In this document: piece by piece, positions 12,284 through 25,356 of the stretch | How the letters are laid out: the number at the start of each line of letters is the position of its first letter | Position numbering within the stretch: the first letter of the stretch is position 1 | Assembly (NCBI GenBank): GCA_029959195.1 | Contig: CP114120.1 | Location: forward strand, 62,001 to 126,000 | Length of the DNA stretch: 64,000 bases | Reading direction: 5' to 3' | DNA from: Dictyophora rubrovolvata | Lineage: Eukaryota > Basidiomycota > Agaricomycetes > Phallales > Phallaceae | Position numbers and translations under genes: made by a program | The notes under the pieces: model-generated | Seen by the model: only the letters and a program-made list of their open reading frames with translations | What the model was told of the DNA's origin: nothing | Database searches by the model: none

Positions 12284-12748
12284 GATTGTTGTTATCCCGA
12301 TCTTTTTGAGTTTAGCAGAAGGCAGCGAAGAGCAGTGCGACTGCTAGGTTTTCAACTCCAAAAACCGACTTTAAGTCCGGGACGGTCTGTGTTGACCGAA
12401 CCGACATCCTCGGTGATTGTCGACCGAGTCCAGGGCCTTGCCAGTATCTCAGTAGTTCGGCTTTCTGTCATTGTTCATTGAACTGCCCAGTCTAGATAGG
12501 GAACGTTTAGAGCAAGAAGTTTAGAGCAAACAATTCAGATTTCAAACTCCGTAGGACACGGAGTTTTCCGAGCCCATGAGGTCCGTTCGCGCGACCTATG
12601 ATCAAAAATGTATTGACTCAAACACGACAAAGATATTCACTCACCAACCCTATCAACGGCAGTAAACAGGTACGTGTTATAATGCACAGAGTTTCATAAT
12701 ATGACTACAATTGGACCATCTGCCGTATATTTCTACAAAGAACAAAGA
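12284..12748. other. Intergenic spacer
   Basis: Holds the promoter of the short-chain dehydrogenase gene (minus) and the 3' flank of the glycosyltransferase. It has two GACCGA/GGTCGAC-type repeats near 12385-12430. No gene is seen. Confidence 0.4.
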
Positions 12749-14977
12749 TCACCGCTTTTGACTTTCACTCGATGACAAGCGCATGTCAACGCTCTCTGGG
12801 GATCTAAAGTAGTCCGTAATCAACCTCCGTAGTTCTCTCCTCGATTCACCATCTTCTCTCCATAAACTATTTAATTGCTTTCTCAGCTCCTCAACCTTCT
12901 CCCGCTTCCGTTGACCATCAGGTCCCCAAGCCCTTTTCAAAACGCTGCGAAATTCTTCTTCAACGGCTTCCATAGTTCCCCGCGGGGTTATTCCCCTGTG
13001 TAAAGGCTTCAGACCGTTCCCCGTGCGTACCTCGATGAACTCGTAAGCTACGTGTAATTTCAAGCTGAGGTATGCAGCGTTTAACGGCTGATCCGTGTCA
13101 ATGGGCCATGCAATCCTGTTTCAATCGAGGTATGTAATAATTGCGCTCAACTCAATCTCGTCAATGATAATACACCCTGATACTTACATTGGTATGCCAT
13201 GGGATAGCGCTTCCATCACGCTGTTTTGTCCGCAGTGCGTTAAGAACCAGCCAGTCACCTAAGATATCAGGTTTTGAAAATGAGAGTTTGTTTGGATAAA
13301 GGGGAAAATACCTTGTGTTGTAGAACTGTATTTTGCGGTGCCCATGGAGTAATCATCACGGTTTCTGAGGTCAACAGTCTTGAGCGCAAAGACTCTGGCA
13401 TAATCACATGTTGGTCGTCGTTGTGAGAGCAGCTAAATGTATCATACCGATTTAATCTTCTCCAAATTCAAAAAAAAAAGAATGAGGAAGTTATTACCAT
13501 AGGCGTATTACTATTTACCAGGATTTCAAGGACCTTCCAGCTTGCTTCAAGATTAGGAGGCCAGAATACCGATCCGAATGAGATCTACATAATTATGTAC
13601 AATTCGTCATCTAATTGAGCCAAAAACTTACATCTTCTTTAGAAAAAACTCACGTAAATGAGAGACCGTTGCCCATGTTGATCAAAAATCCGGTTCAAAA
13701 AAGCTACAACATTTTCTTTATCTGGAGAAGGCTCTTTATCAATTTGTTCTGTGGTTGTTAGACCCAACGGCCCAGTGATATAGAGTGGACGATTAGTTTT
13801 GGAGAGATGCTCTTCGAGTGCTGCAGTACTTTCAGGTTCGTACACCCGTGGACTGGCAGCTATAATGCCATTGCAGTCTTGCAAAAATCTAGTAAGAAAA
13901 CGCGTTATTTGAGATACTGCTCTTGTAATCACTGTTCTTTTTTATGGACCCACTCGTAGGCTTGAGGGCCTAACTTCTTGAGAAGCCTCAGTATGACAGG
14001 CTGAGATGCAGTAAATTAGCATTTTCCGATATCAAATTCAGTGTCAGAGTGTAATAGTAAGTAATACACACCGAAAGCTGGGGGACGATTTCATAATCGT
14101 ACATAGGGAATAACCCGGGTATATTGATAATCGTGCCCTCATTTGGTTGATAAAACTGAAAAAAAAAACAAAGTTCAGGAAGAGAAGACACAAGAAACCT
14201 TTCAACGGGTCGTAGATATCTCACCTGAATGAGTAGATCCTCTATCGGTTTCCCAGTTTCTCTAGACAAACGTTCAGCTTGGGCAGGAACGTCGCCTCGT
14301 ATTAGTACTCGTAAAATCATTGAAGTGCTACCAAAAGAGAAGGCGAATATTGGAACGCTTTCGGTTTTTCGACGAATTATTTGCATAATGTCACGAAAGA
14401 GAAGCTGGATAGTTTGGGTGATTTGTTTTTTTTTTCTCGATACCAATTGAATATAGCTTACGTCCATCATACATAATTCAGGAGGGATTATTGGCAGTAG
14501 TACTTCTCCATTCGTGTTCTCATAAGAAGAACTTGAAGTGGAGACCAGCGCAGAATAGAACGACTCAAATTCGCTGATAAACGTCCAAAAGTTTTGGTCT
14601 CGGTGAACAAGAGGTCCTATTGCTATGATTCTATTTTACTTTTAGTGAGAGGCTGTTGCTTCAAGAAAGAAAGAAAGAAAGGTAACACGCCTGAGTTTGT
14701 TTCGCAGTATTCGATCTTTCTCATCTGTGAAATGTTGCTCGACCTGTTTTATAACATCCGATTGCAGACTAAGAGCGACAGGAAATGTGATCGTAAGATT
14801 GGGTGTCTCTTTTATTAACCTTGCCCCAAATGTGATTGCTGGCCTGATATGCCCTTTGAGGTTAATTAATTAAATAGGAGACCAGAGCGTTTCAAGTTGT
14901 ACTCGATGAGAAAAGAAAAACTCACCCCATCTTGGAACTACAACGAAGAGAATATGTCGCTCGGTGTCGACAGACAT
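12749..14977 (-). CDS. UDP-glycosyltransferase (GT1)
   Basis: Family 1 glycosyltransferase with around ten short exons. The first exon encodes MSVDTERHILFVVVPRWG (14926-14977) and the second continues GHIRPAITFGARLI, the usual G-H-x-x-P acceptor-domain start. The C-terminal nucleotide-sugar binding signature is clear: WAPQNTVLQHKVTGWFLTHC, then GQNSVMEALSHGIPMIAWP and IDTDQPLNA. It carries the expected W, Q, H, GWF, HCG and DQ positions. The C-terminus is a charged helix ending SSSESQKR. The enzyme transfers a sugar from a UDP donor to a small lipophilic acceptor; sterol, sphingolipid or xenobiotic acceptors are all possible. The neighbouring dehydrogenase is on the same strand, but there is no other sign of a pathway cluster. 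Confidence 0.88.
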
Positions 14978-15070
14978 TGACGAGAGAAAATTAAAGACTT
15001 ACGCCTTGTGACTTTATATACGTGTTATCAGTTGAGCAGACATTCGGGCACCGTATACATATGTCTCAGT

Positions 15071-15345
15071 TTAGCAACGTATACCTAGGACCATGACATT
15101 GGCACTTTGACGGGCGCTGGAAGTTTCTTCTTCTCGACAGCTAGTTGGCAAAAAGAGAAATTGAATGTCAATGAACCGAACCAATCGAAGGCTCACTTCG
15201 TACAAGCATGGGAAAAGTTTAAATGAAGCGTGAGATCTTGAGCACGAGAATTTATGCCTTTGAGAATGACTTTTAATACATTGGGGGTGCGTTTACCGCC
15301 CTGGCACCGAAAGGCTAGGCTATATTCATCCCATTTTGAATCGAG
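15071..15345 (-). CDS. Orphan exons of unknown protein
   Basis: A clean exon reads from an acceptor at 15346-15350 (ATCAG) to a GTGAGC donor at about 15196. It encodes LDSKWDEYSLAFRCQGG and on to LKGINSRAQDLTLHLNF. A second exon at 15071-15140 would finish with a short tail and TAA. The first exon has coding-like composition, but I find no start codon exon for it. Upstream on the same strand the proline-rich gene ends with an in-frame TAG at 15515. It may be an alternative 3' end of that gene, or a separate or decaying gene. The family is not recognised. Confidence 0.3.
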
Positions 15346-15514
15346 CTGATGGAATGAATGGTTTGAAAAAAATAATATCTTGAGCACAACAAACGCTGGA
15401 CAATTGTTCTCATGGATGATTAAATTACTACTGGCCACTAAACATATGTGACACATGGTTAAAAGTACATGAATTATCATCCAAAAAAAAAATGATGTAC
15501 AGATGAACACTCAG

Positions 15515-17323
15515 CTAATTCTGAATCTCATCCTCGCTTTTACTTCTACTTTCCCCAGGTAGAGGATGCGTCGAGTGCCCGTCAGGCAAGTCACTGGGGT
15601 CAAGACTGTTAGCAGTATCATAGTTGTCTACATCACTTCCATCATGATCACCATCCACGCAGACTAAGTCAATGGAATATCCAAGCGGACTTGGTGGTAT
15701 CTCTGGCACCACATTTTCGACGCTTGTCTAAGAGAGAACGGATCAATATGAGACAACGGGGTTCCTTAAGAGGCCAAAGACTTACTTCACGAATCGATCT
15801 TATTCTTAATTTATAATCCTCCGTGTTGATTTCATCCTCTTCGTTAGGTGAACTATTTCCGGGTAATATTACCTCGCCCGGTGCACCCTGCCGGCCTTGT
15901 TTTTAATTCGGGGGAAAATTGTGAAAGCATGCGCGTACGTACCTCTGAATGTTCTCTTGTATTAGAAACTTGGCCCACAGCGGCGTCTTCATCTCCTGGT
16001 ATTTTATCCGCCTCCAAATTTAAAAGTTCCAGAAGTCTTGGCAAATCGACCAAGTCTTCCAAAACTTTCAGTTCGGGATCGGCGTTTTTAAGAGCCTGTT
16101 CGAGCTTGTCTCTGTTGACTATCTGCCCGATCCGTACGCGGAAATCATTGGCTCTACGTTGGTCTGTAACACGAGAGCCACGGGTCTGCGGTATGTAAAC
16201 CAGGGCCGGGGTTGCGGGTGTTGGGTAAGAGTCAAGAAGCTTTTCAACCTCGGGTAACAGTGGTGTACTTTTGGTCTGTGTCTGAGCTAGCGTCTCGCTG
16301 ACATTTTCCGCGGTAGACGCTTCCGATTTTACGGTCGCCGCAGAACGCTAGATTCAAATAGGTCACTAGGTTATCTGTTTAATATAAAAGTGAAACGATC
16401 TTTCTTACCCGAGTAGGGTTCCAAAAGGGAGGTTGGGGTAGGGAGTTTGGAGAGAGAGGCTGAACCGGGCTCTTAATCTGACGGGTTGAGACACCGGTGT
16501 TTTTTTCAGGTAGACAAAAGTCATCATAAGAAGGGGGGATTGATCCTGGTATAAATCCTGATGCTGGTAGTCGTGATGGCAATCTTGGAGGTAGGGGTAT
16601 TCCTGGTGGAGTTTGTGGCGATGAGGCTGGTGATGTGGGTGATGATGGTCGTACTGGAACAGGGGCTACAGGATCTGAAGGCCATTTGGGTGGAAAAGGT
16701 GTTGGATTGGGAGGTGGCTGGGGCCGAGACGGTGAAAGGTTAAGAGTACCCTGTTTGGGTCGGAAGCGAACTTTTTTGCTAGGATTAACGTCGCGCCATC
16801 GAGGTGGTTGGTCAACGTCATTATATGGAGCAGGATGTCCAGGCTGAGGAGAGACCGGACGGTTGTAAAAAGGTGTGGGTGTGGGTGTTAAGAGCGCCGG
16901 ATTGATATAGAGCGTCAGAGCGGGTTGCTGATATTGATAAGGAGCGGGATAGTTTTGGAAAGCAGATGATGGTGGAGGGGGTGGTGGATAATAATTGACT
17001 GGATATGTTGGTGACTGCATTGGATATGGGGTTAGAGATGAATGTGGCCAGTTTTGGTGCCAATACGGCTGTGGTGGCCCAGGCGGGGGAGGATATGCAT
17101 AACCTGGAATCGATGTCTGCGCCTGGTGCGGAGCGTATGATGTATTGTAGCCTTTAGGTGGCGGTGGTGAGTAGCTAGGATAATAATAGTTGCTTGGATA
17201 TGGGTATTTTGGAATGGACGAGTCGCCGCGATGTCTATTATGCCAGAGTGAAGGGTCCGGAGATCGTCGCCATCGCATGGAAGTGTCAGGATCGGTTTTA
17301 GGAGGAACATAAGGCGCCGCCAT
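15515..17323 (-). CDS. Proline-rich, low-complexity protein of unknown function
   Basis: Exon 1 (16409-17323) starts MAAPYVPPKTDPDTSMRWRR. It is a Pro/Tyr/Ser-rich disordered region of about 300 residues with many PPPP runs and YPPPP repeats. A second part is charged and better ordered: RVTDQRRANDFRVRIGQIVN, then LEQALKNADPELKVLEDLVD. LPRLLELLNLEADKIPGDED follows, suggesting a helical domain. Short exons NEEDEINTEDYKLRIRSIRE and VPEIPPSPLGYSIDL follow, and an acidic tail ends KSEDEIQN with TAG. No catalytic motif is seen. Such proteins often act as scaffolds in RNA or actin assemblies, but nothing here decides. The reading frame is intact across four or more exons with good splice sites. Confidence 0.72.
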
Positions 17324-17746
17324 GTATTACTAGTAGTGCCAGTGATGGTGGTAGAGAGCAGATACGCTATTATAAAGCGCCCTCTTGGAATAGCCGATGT
17401 CACTTGCCCAGAGCCAATAACAACAACCGAGTGATACTACGTGGCTTTTTTACGGGTATCATATCTCACCATATCTCACCAGAGAAACTAAAGTACAGTG
17501 GTGGCGACACTTTGCTTCCGCAGCCTCACAATGGGTGAGATGTCCAGCCACCCTGAAGAGATTCGTTCTTGACAGTGTCAACGAATATGATACTACATCC
17601 ACCCATATTCTTGTTTGACTGCTTGTATTAATGCCTGTAGCGTACTCTAGCGTACTGTACTTGTAATATTTCTACATATTAGAGATACATAAATTAAGGG
17701 ACCAGCCCCAGCCTCCAGAGAAAAGTTGCATCCGTTTTGATAGGCA
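17324..17746. other. Intergenic spacer
   Basis: Promoter side of the proline-rich gene and 3' flank of the DUF6533-type gene, both on minus. A short direct repeat, ATATCTCACC, occurs twice at 17460-17481. No gene is seen. Confidence 0.4.
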
Positions 17747-19362
17747 TTATGGGATGGCTATATGTAGCGGATCAACCCTCTTTATTTCAAGGAGCCCTTC
17801 AGCTGGAGATGAATTCTCATTCCTTTCGTAGCGATGCTCCCCAAAGTCATCTTGAATAGAGTGGTGAAACCGTTCAAACACCTGGCAGAATACTAGACGT
17901 GGTGACCAAGTCGTTGTTAACCATGTCATTGTCTGAGTCAAGTCCGACCCAGTGGCTTGCGCGTTACACCGACGACGTAGTTCTACTGTGAACTGACAAA
18001 CGATGATTGCCGCTAAGCTGTGCATACCAGGCGTATTTAAATCGATTATCGTGAAAAGGATAGAAATCACTTACGCTCCCTGCAATGTGTTCCAAAACTC
18101 AACAGGAATTGAGGTCTAGTATGCGCCATTAATTAAGGGCATGAGCGTATCATTTCGCCCCACGCTTACAATATTTTTCTGCACAGAATTTTAGAAAAAA
18201 GATCTATAGCATGATAAAGACAACACACCGCCACCAAGACGAGGTTTATCACTCCCGCTATAGTGATATACCTTATTAACATCCACTCTTTAGTCTCAAA
18301 ACATTGACGCGGACTCCCAGAGAACTCACAAGTACCGTAAAACACCTGCAAAACGGGTATCAAAGATGATGGCCAGGAAAACATAAGAAACAACCAATTC
18401 AGTACCTTGTTTCAGTAAAACCTGCGCTATCGGGCTATTTGACTTCCCCCCATGATACTCCCGCCGGCAGGTATCAAAGGTGGCATGCAGTATTATCGCC
18501 GAAACGATTGTTTCTATGACCAGTGTCAATATATTCTGACTGAGCGTTACTAACAAAACGGTTTAGTTCTTCCGACGCTCGATGGTGAAATAACGAAAAT
18601 TTGAACCGACATTTACTGTAGTCTACGCTAATTATCACATTCATCGACGGTCTTATCGAGATACAGCGTACAACGAGTCCAGCTTGGACAATACATCCTG
18701 GAGCAAGTAAAATGGCTAACAGATAACGTTCTATTTGAGAATTCTTTTTATGAAACAGATTCAGAACTTACGTATGATCGATAATACTATTGCACCGCAA
18801 AACACAACGCCAAGAACCCCGGAGACAATCCATTTCCACTTGTCTGCAATTGCAATAGCACGGGCGATAAAAATTCCTGATAATCGGTCATTCAAGTATA
18901 ATCTTCTTTGACCAAATTTTTAACTCACCCTGAATACCAATATATCCAAGAATCTCAAAGACATATCCCACGTATGTGAAAGCATTACACGCGCTTGATG
19001 AAACGCATGTCAAGGAGTAGGAGAGGGCATTGTCGGAGTTCTCACCTTACGCCCTGCATTTATATCGTCATCAGCTTTTCTAAGAATTGGAAGAAAAAGA
19101 AAGCTGACTTTGGTAAACACTGGCATCAGACCAATTACGAGCGAGATGAGTGTGGCGTATTGGGCAAGGCAGTAAAGTAAGGTGGCAACAGTAAACTTTT
19201 GAGACCATATGTACTTCTTCTCTCGATCGAATGAAATGATGGTACTGTATGTTAAGAGAGCTGTCGCAAGAAGTACTCTCAGATCTAGCGGATAGTATTC
19301 AAATATTGGTGAAACTCACCGATACCCGCGAAAAGTGAACGAGCAAACGTATAACTATCCAT
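17747..19362 (-). CDS. DUF6533-type seven-helix membrane protein
   Basis: Multi-exon membrane protein typical of agaricomycetes. The signature lies in the second exon: LLTYSTIISFDREKKYIWSQ, matching the DUF6533 pattern Y-D-x-L-x-T-F-D-R-E-V-x-x-I-W. Further exons give hydrophobic segments VATLLYCLAQYATLISLVIG, FEILGYIGIQ, IVSGVLGVVFCGAIVLS and AGVINLVLVAVCCLYHAIDL. The C-terminal segment LAAIIVCQFTVELRRR is followed by a polar tail ending LHIAIP. The start is uncertain: ATG at 19360-19362 (MDSYTFARSLFAGI) leaves a short first helix, while ATG at 19576-19578 is in frame and adds 72 residues. Exon joins near 18300-18420 are ambiguous. The family has no established biochemical role; a receptor-like topology is often proposed. 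Confidence 0.7.
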
Positions 19363-21638
19363 TTCGGACGGATATCGAGAATCAGTGATAAGATATGGAA
19401 GACGAACGTATATCAGACCATACCTTGCTGAAGCGGATGCACTATCCATGAGGAGGTACGAAGAAGGAATTTCGTCGGAATTCAATGTAAATATATCGCC
19501 AGGACCAGAGTTATATATACATCCATAGCCTAATACTAACCAAGATAATTTGATCCTCATTGTTGTTTCACCGTCCATGAGCTACAGCAACCCTATTGGA
19601 TGAGTGTAGAGATTAGAGTTCACCTGAGATCTTTCAAAGCAAGATCTAAAGATCCAATTTCTTGCCAAGTTCGGCGCCGCATAGCCTCAGAAGCGACTGG
19701 TGCCGCCCCAACGGGGTCCATAATTTCAGTGAAATGAAATAAACAGCTTCCAGAAGAATTCCATCCATTAATCAAATTCTAGCTTTTGATAAGTAAAACG
19801 TTCATCGAGAGGGGGGAAAATTTTGGGATGATAATTGACCTTTCCAAGTTAGCTTCACATGTGTATTAATACATGCTAGCGTGTTATGTTAATACGCAAT
19901 TCTCACGCAGCACAGGACTGCTGGCGCAATATACGTCACGACTCGGATCGGGTCATATGTTGACTGTTGATTATTGTAGACCTTTGGGTCGGCTGTCTGT
20001 CTTGGGTAGGCACTTGGTTTTAGCGAAGCAGCTCTTAGACATCGTGTGGATGCTTGCTTAGCTAGCAAAAACGTTCAAGAGCGTGTCGATATGAGAAGAC
20101 AATCGCGGACCCACCTTCTTTTCGCCTATTTAAAACCGAATCCAATAAAAATGTAGTATGATGATATTTTTGACACAAGTAGCTCCTTTGGCAGTTCCTC
20201 TTGATGTGATGCATTTTGGGGAAGCACTATGGGGAATGGAGTGTATATTTTCGACTTGCGAAGCTATCCGGATCCCCTGATTAACTGATGAATAAAAATA
20301 CCATGGTTCAAAGAAACCTTCGGGTTAGAGATGTTATACCGAAATTCCGTACCTATGCTCATCTTCAGAAGCCTGTTATCGGTCCGACTCGGTCGATCCG
20401 TGCCTCCTTTGTAGTCGATCGTTCTCATCTTTATCTCATGCTATGTATGTCTTCGAAAAAATGATCAAATATAGCCGAGAATGATTAACTTTCGGAAAAT
20501 TTAAAAACTCTTACATTTTTGTATTCAGGAGGTGTTGAATCTGTTGAATCCACCTGCATCGCATTGCATGATTTGACTACGTTACTGTTCCTGGTTCATC
20601 ATAATTAGGAACTAGTCGAAGCAATTCAGAAGATGGCACTGAACAGCCCCAGAACCAATATGTCACGATACGATATATCCCAAAAACAAAACGAGAAATG
20701 GACTTGGCCAAATTTGCAGGTCAATCTGTCAGCTTTACGACGAATGATGACCTACCCAATCTAAACGCTATTGAGACTGGTCGACCGAAATCGAGCGGCA
20801 TTGATACATGATTGATTTGGCTGTTATAAAGTATATGATTCGCCTTGATATGTTTGGCTTGTATTGAACGCGCAGAAATACTAATGAACCAATAGTGAGC
20901 GAAGTATATCGAGTTGCCCAAAAAATTTGCACGCCGACATCGGAGAAGAATTGCAAAGCATAAATATTTAAGAGTTAGAATATATTCAAGCCTGCACGTC
21001 CGTGCCACCTGAAAGCTCCAGCTCGCTCCCATGGTTCTTCTTTCGCATTACGACGAACTTGCGACGAGCCGTCACGATTCCTCTTGGATTCCTCACGAAC
21101 GGGGACGTACGGAGCACAGCGAGTGACAAGGTTGTGACTATGGTCACGTGTTTAAATGGTAAGTGCCGAACGGCGAATTAGACTCTAGCACATGGTTTAC
21201 CCATGGTTCGAACTTTTGAGTCTAATGGTGACCGGAACGTTGGCAGGATGACCAAAGCGACGCTTTCAGCGAACAAAACATTACTTGGGGTAGGCTTCAC
21301 GTATTCTACAAGCAACAGCATTCGTCAGGCACAGGAAGCAGGCCATCCTACTTGAAGATGACTTTCTCGGCCACCTTTACCAGAGTAACGAGTTGCTCGG
21401 AAAACTTTTCAATACGTTTCTCCCACAAGATCTTAGCAAAGTATCCGAAGAATGTATTAACTCGTTCCAAAAAATCCTGTTCCCAAAGCCGAGGGACGAA
21501 TCGACGAATCGATGAAAACACCCAAAAAAAGTGGGCGGAGCTAGGCCTGTCAGAGAAAAGTCACAAGGCCACTCGTTCAACAGTAAAAAGTAGTACTACA
21601 GTTTTTTTTTCGGTAAAAGACAAATTACAATGAAAGAT
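19363..21638. other. Gene-poor spacer
   Basis: About 2.2 kb without a recognisable gene. It includes a possible 5' extension of the DUF6533-type gene up to 19578. Open frames at 20721-21032 (-) and 21352-21633 (+) lack family features. A 9-base inverted repeat ATTAGACTC...GAGTCTAAT lies at about 21178-21225. Confidence 0.4.
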
Positions 21639-24600
21639 CTATATGGCTTCAGTATTCAGCCATTTGGCATAATAAGAATGAACAGTCGTCTCGGAGACGT
21701 TAGAAGGTTGTCCTACAACATATGCCGCATAAGTAGGATCAATTACGATACTATTTTCAATGCGATCATAATGTCCATCAGTTTTGAGCACATGAATTCG
21801 ATACATATCTAAATCTTCTCTCTGCGCGCTGCTGCTTGAAGAAGTCAGAAGAGTATGATACTGATCGATGTATCTAGGGGGGGGGAAATCAGATAATGTT
21901 TTGAGCCATATACAAAATATGTGAGTACCTTTGATATTCAATTTCTTCTTTAGCTGAAACGCTAGGTGATAAAAGCCTTTCGAGCATCACTTCGCATGAT
22001 GAAGGATCAGCGGGTAAAGGCAGTTGATCTTCTTTGTCTTTCTCCTGTCGTGTGGATAAAGGGAGTTTTAGCTTTTTTGAGGAAGGAAGTTGATTAACGC
22101 CAATCCAGCGCCGAACTCCTTGGATCAGTCTTGGTTCACAGGAGGTCAGTTCATAAAAGAGAAGAGAGAAGCTGATTTACTTAGGTTGGTGCAAATTATA
22201 ACGCGGGAGAAATGGACTCTCATTGAAATTATTGGTCTTGCTATAAAATTTTGAAATAAGGACAATTCGGCACAAACAATGAGACAGACACGTTTACCCA
22301 GAAAGCCTCAATGTACTGTTCATAGAGTAAGCAAAATGTTTCGCCAAATGGGTAAACAACAGGGGACGATAATATTCAACCCAAAAGTCGCTTCGCAGCT
22401 GAGCAAAGTCTCTTAGCGTTTTTTGACAATTCTCGAGAACATAAGCTGGACCAAGATATTCGGGGTTAAACCATTCACGATAGCTAGCTCCGCGTCTTTC
22501 TGGATTGATAGGACGTAGAGGTGGCTGAACGCCGAGGAAAATGTCAATAGCCGTTTGTTTGTCAGCATCTGTTCTCGAGAAAATGATAATGATGTCGTGC
22601 ATGTATAATGAGATTGTTTTTACCTAACATGGAATTGGCATAAAACCGTCTCAGATTTTCAATAATATCACGCGAATGGCTTTGCCAGTGGGGTATACGA
22701 CGATAGCTGTCAACACGGTTCACTAAAGCACTTCCCGTGTATTGTAAAGCAATGGCTGAAAACGATAGAAGTCATTGATGATAAGCAAAGAACCGATAAT
22801 GATGTCGTAAACCCACTGTCCCCATGATCATGGTACATTTCTGTTAGCATGTTAACAGCATCCGAGTCAAAAGGCAGATTGGGATTATCGACTATGCCCA
22901 AGGCATATAACTGATGTCCGAGAGCGCGTTTTCCAAAAACAAATTGAGCGGCATTGGTTCTGTCTAAACAATCAATGCAGTTGGTTCGACAGATTCCATT
23001 CTGTAAAAGGATAGTATCGCGGGGGTTATAACTAAAAGGGCATGTGATTGATTTGAAAGAATGAACATCAGAGATGGTGGACATACTCGGGATCATTCCG
23101 CAAACTATGGGAACGAGGCTCGGGACCCGAGTGAAAAATACCTGTTATCGATATTGATTCTTCCGCTAAATCCTCCAGATAGCTGATGACGTCCTGTGTC
23201 TTTCTACAAGGAACATCATTCAAAGATTCTCGCCAGTCACGATTATTCACCTACTCTTTATACGCTCGGGCCATATCCCAAGCAATATAAATCATCTTCT
23301 TTCCCTCTGGGAGGAATTGGTTGAGATACTTGACACATTGGTTATACTCGTGGAGTAACTTAGATTCCCTTGGTTGAGGTTCTCGTGACTTGAAAAAACA
23401 AAAACGGTTGAATGAAAGTTGATCACCTGAGCTTAAAACAACCCACCTTAACCAAATTCAGGATCATGATCGGTGCACCGTACCGGTGCAGCAAATTGTC
23501 AAAATGAAGGGCCGCGGCGGTATAAAAAGGATCGACGATTGCGACTAAAAGAAGTGTTAAATGGAAAAGTCTATATAACATAGAACTTTTAGACATACTC
23601 TCAACAGGCGGTTTCGGAGTCATGCTGGTGATATCTTGAGTCCAAAAGATAGGTATACTGCCACGGTACTGTGCTCTTCCCCATGAGTTTATCGTGATGA
23701 AAGTTTATGATGAAAAAACACACTTGAACATAACTGGTATAGTGAGGATTTGGACTACGAGTTAATGACTTTCCCCCTCTTGTGACTTCAGATCTTGAAG
23801 GTGGATAGTAGAAAGGGGTTGTTATGGCTTCGAACACAATCTGCTCGGTTTCAACCTCATTTGCAACATTACCCTATTAAATCGCTCTTGGTTGTTAATA
23901 GCAGAAATTCAGATGTGAAACGAATACCTCAGAATTAACACCACGTTTTAAATATCTAGCTCCAGCGAAATGTCGAGAACGTCTGGCGATGAGAGTGACA
24001 AAAACGGTTCGACCAAGCACAACAAGTTCTGATTTGAAGGATAGTTAGAAACGGCAATAGTCAGTTGAAGGTTAATACTGGCTTACTGACTTGTTTGATC
24101 GACGTGTCCATGGACAAGTGGAAGAACCCAAGGACTCTTATTGATTCCTTCTTGTCCCTTTCCAAATGCTTCAAAAAGCATATGATGGTTCCAAGCAAAG
24201 CGATCATTGAACGTCCAACGGGTAGAGGTAATATTGTGTTCAGGCTTCTTCGTCATGTTATGTTGAAGCGTCGAAGTCAAATCGTAGGTATAGCTGTAAA
24301 ATTTGGTTTTAGTTACGACATAGGGGACTCAAAAGGACGGAGACAATGGACCTGAAATAGAAATTCTTGGTCATATCGACTTGTTTGAACGCATTCATTA
24401 GTCTGCAAGTAATTGTTAAAAAGGATGCAAGCCAAAGATTAATCTTACTGACTTTTGTTCTTCGGCAGGCTTGTCGATTTTTTGATTAAAACATATGGGT
24501 ACCATATCCACTTGCTCAACGTGATAGATATAGTGCCCGCCGACCAACGCGACAACGAGTCGTTTAGTAATTAATATCATATACCATCCTGCTGTGAATC

Positions 24601-25185
24601 TGATAAAACCTATGTGAAACATAAATCCAAGTCGTAGAACATTTGGGACGCAGCTTTACCCGCAATACCAAAAAACACACGAGCCCTTCCCAAACCTCCA
24701 GCACTTTTATTTCCATCTTCAAGCATCATCAAGATTTCGCTCATTTGCTTTCCACTGTAAATAGCATCGCCTTCCGAAATAATTAACTCGCCTTGCACCG
24801 TCCTGTCAATCTTCAACATACGATGACGAGAATCGGAAGTATTGGAAGCGACAATATAGAACCGAGACTTGTTTTCGTACAAGACGAATTTATTAAGTAC
24901 AAGAGGCCCTTTGTTTGGCTGTAAATTTCCAGGCATCATTGAGAGAGATGATCGTGGATGTGGCATAGGAAACGTTCCGTCTCCTGTTCGTTTACGGCTG
25001 TGTTTGGACTTGACGGACGGGGTTGGTTCTTTAGAAAGGGAAAATGGGGCTGTGTGTGTAGAAGTAGAGTTTGCATTGCTCTGTTCGTTTGTCAATATAG
25101 TTAAACTTGAAGAAGGGGGTGAATAAGACCGGGGTATGAACTCGGCGACTGTCGACGACGATGACGGCAACATGTTGCAGCCCAA
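21639..25185 (-). CDS. FIG4: SAC-domain polyphosphoinositide phosphatase, FIG4-like
   Basis: Large multi-exon protein. FIG4 dephosphorylates PI(3,5)P2 at the vacuole and endosome in complex with VAC14 and the FAB1 kinase. The N-terminus ([11 protein letters not shown], or MLPSSSS four codons on) is a low-complexity region of about 100 residues. The SAC domain then begins at [20 protein letters not shown] and continues through MLKIDRT and [33 protein letters not shown] follows. The catalytic CX5R block reads [14 protein letters not shown] (about 22945-22990), preceded by [26 protein letters not shown] and [11 protein letters not shown] fit FIG4 orthologues. The C-terminal exons include [20 protein letters not shown]. 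The conserved flanks and the post-SAC tail favour FIG4 over SAC1, which has C-terminal membrane helices that are absent here. Confidence 0.88.
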
Positions 25186-25356
25186 AGCGCCGTGGGAAAT
25201 GTCACGTTTTCTGTTGTGCGCCTAGACGCTGCATAGGTTCAACTCATTACCACTATCAGTCATGGGTCCCCGGTCCAATATGGAAAATAAGATAAATACT
25301 ATCATAAAAGATCGACTTTATAAATTACATGATCATATATTGATGTCATCTCATGG

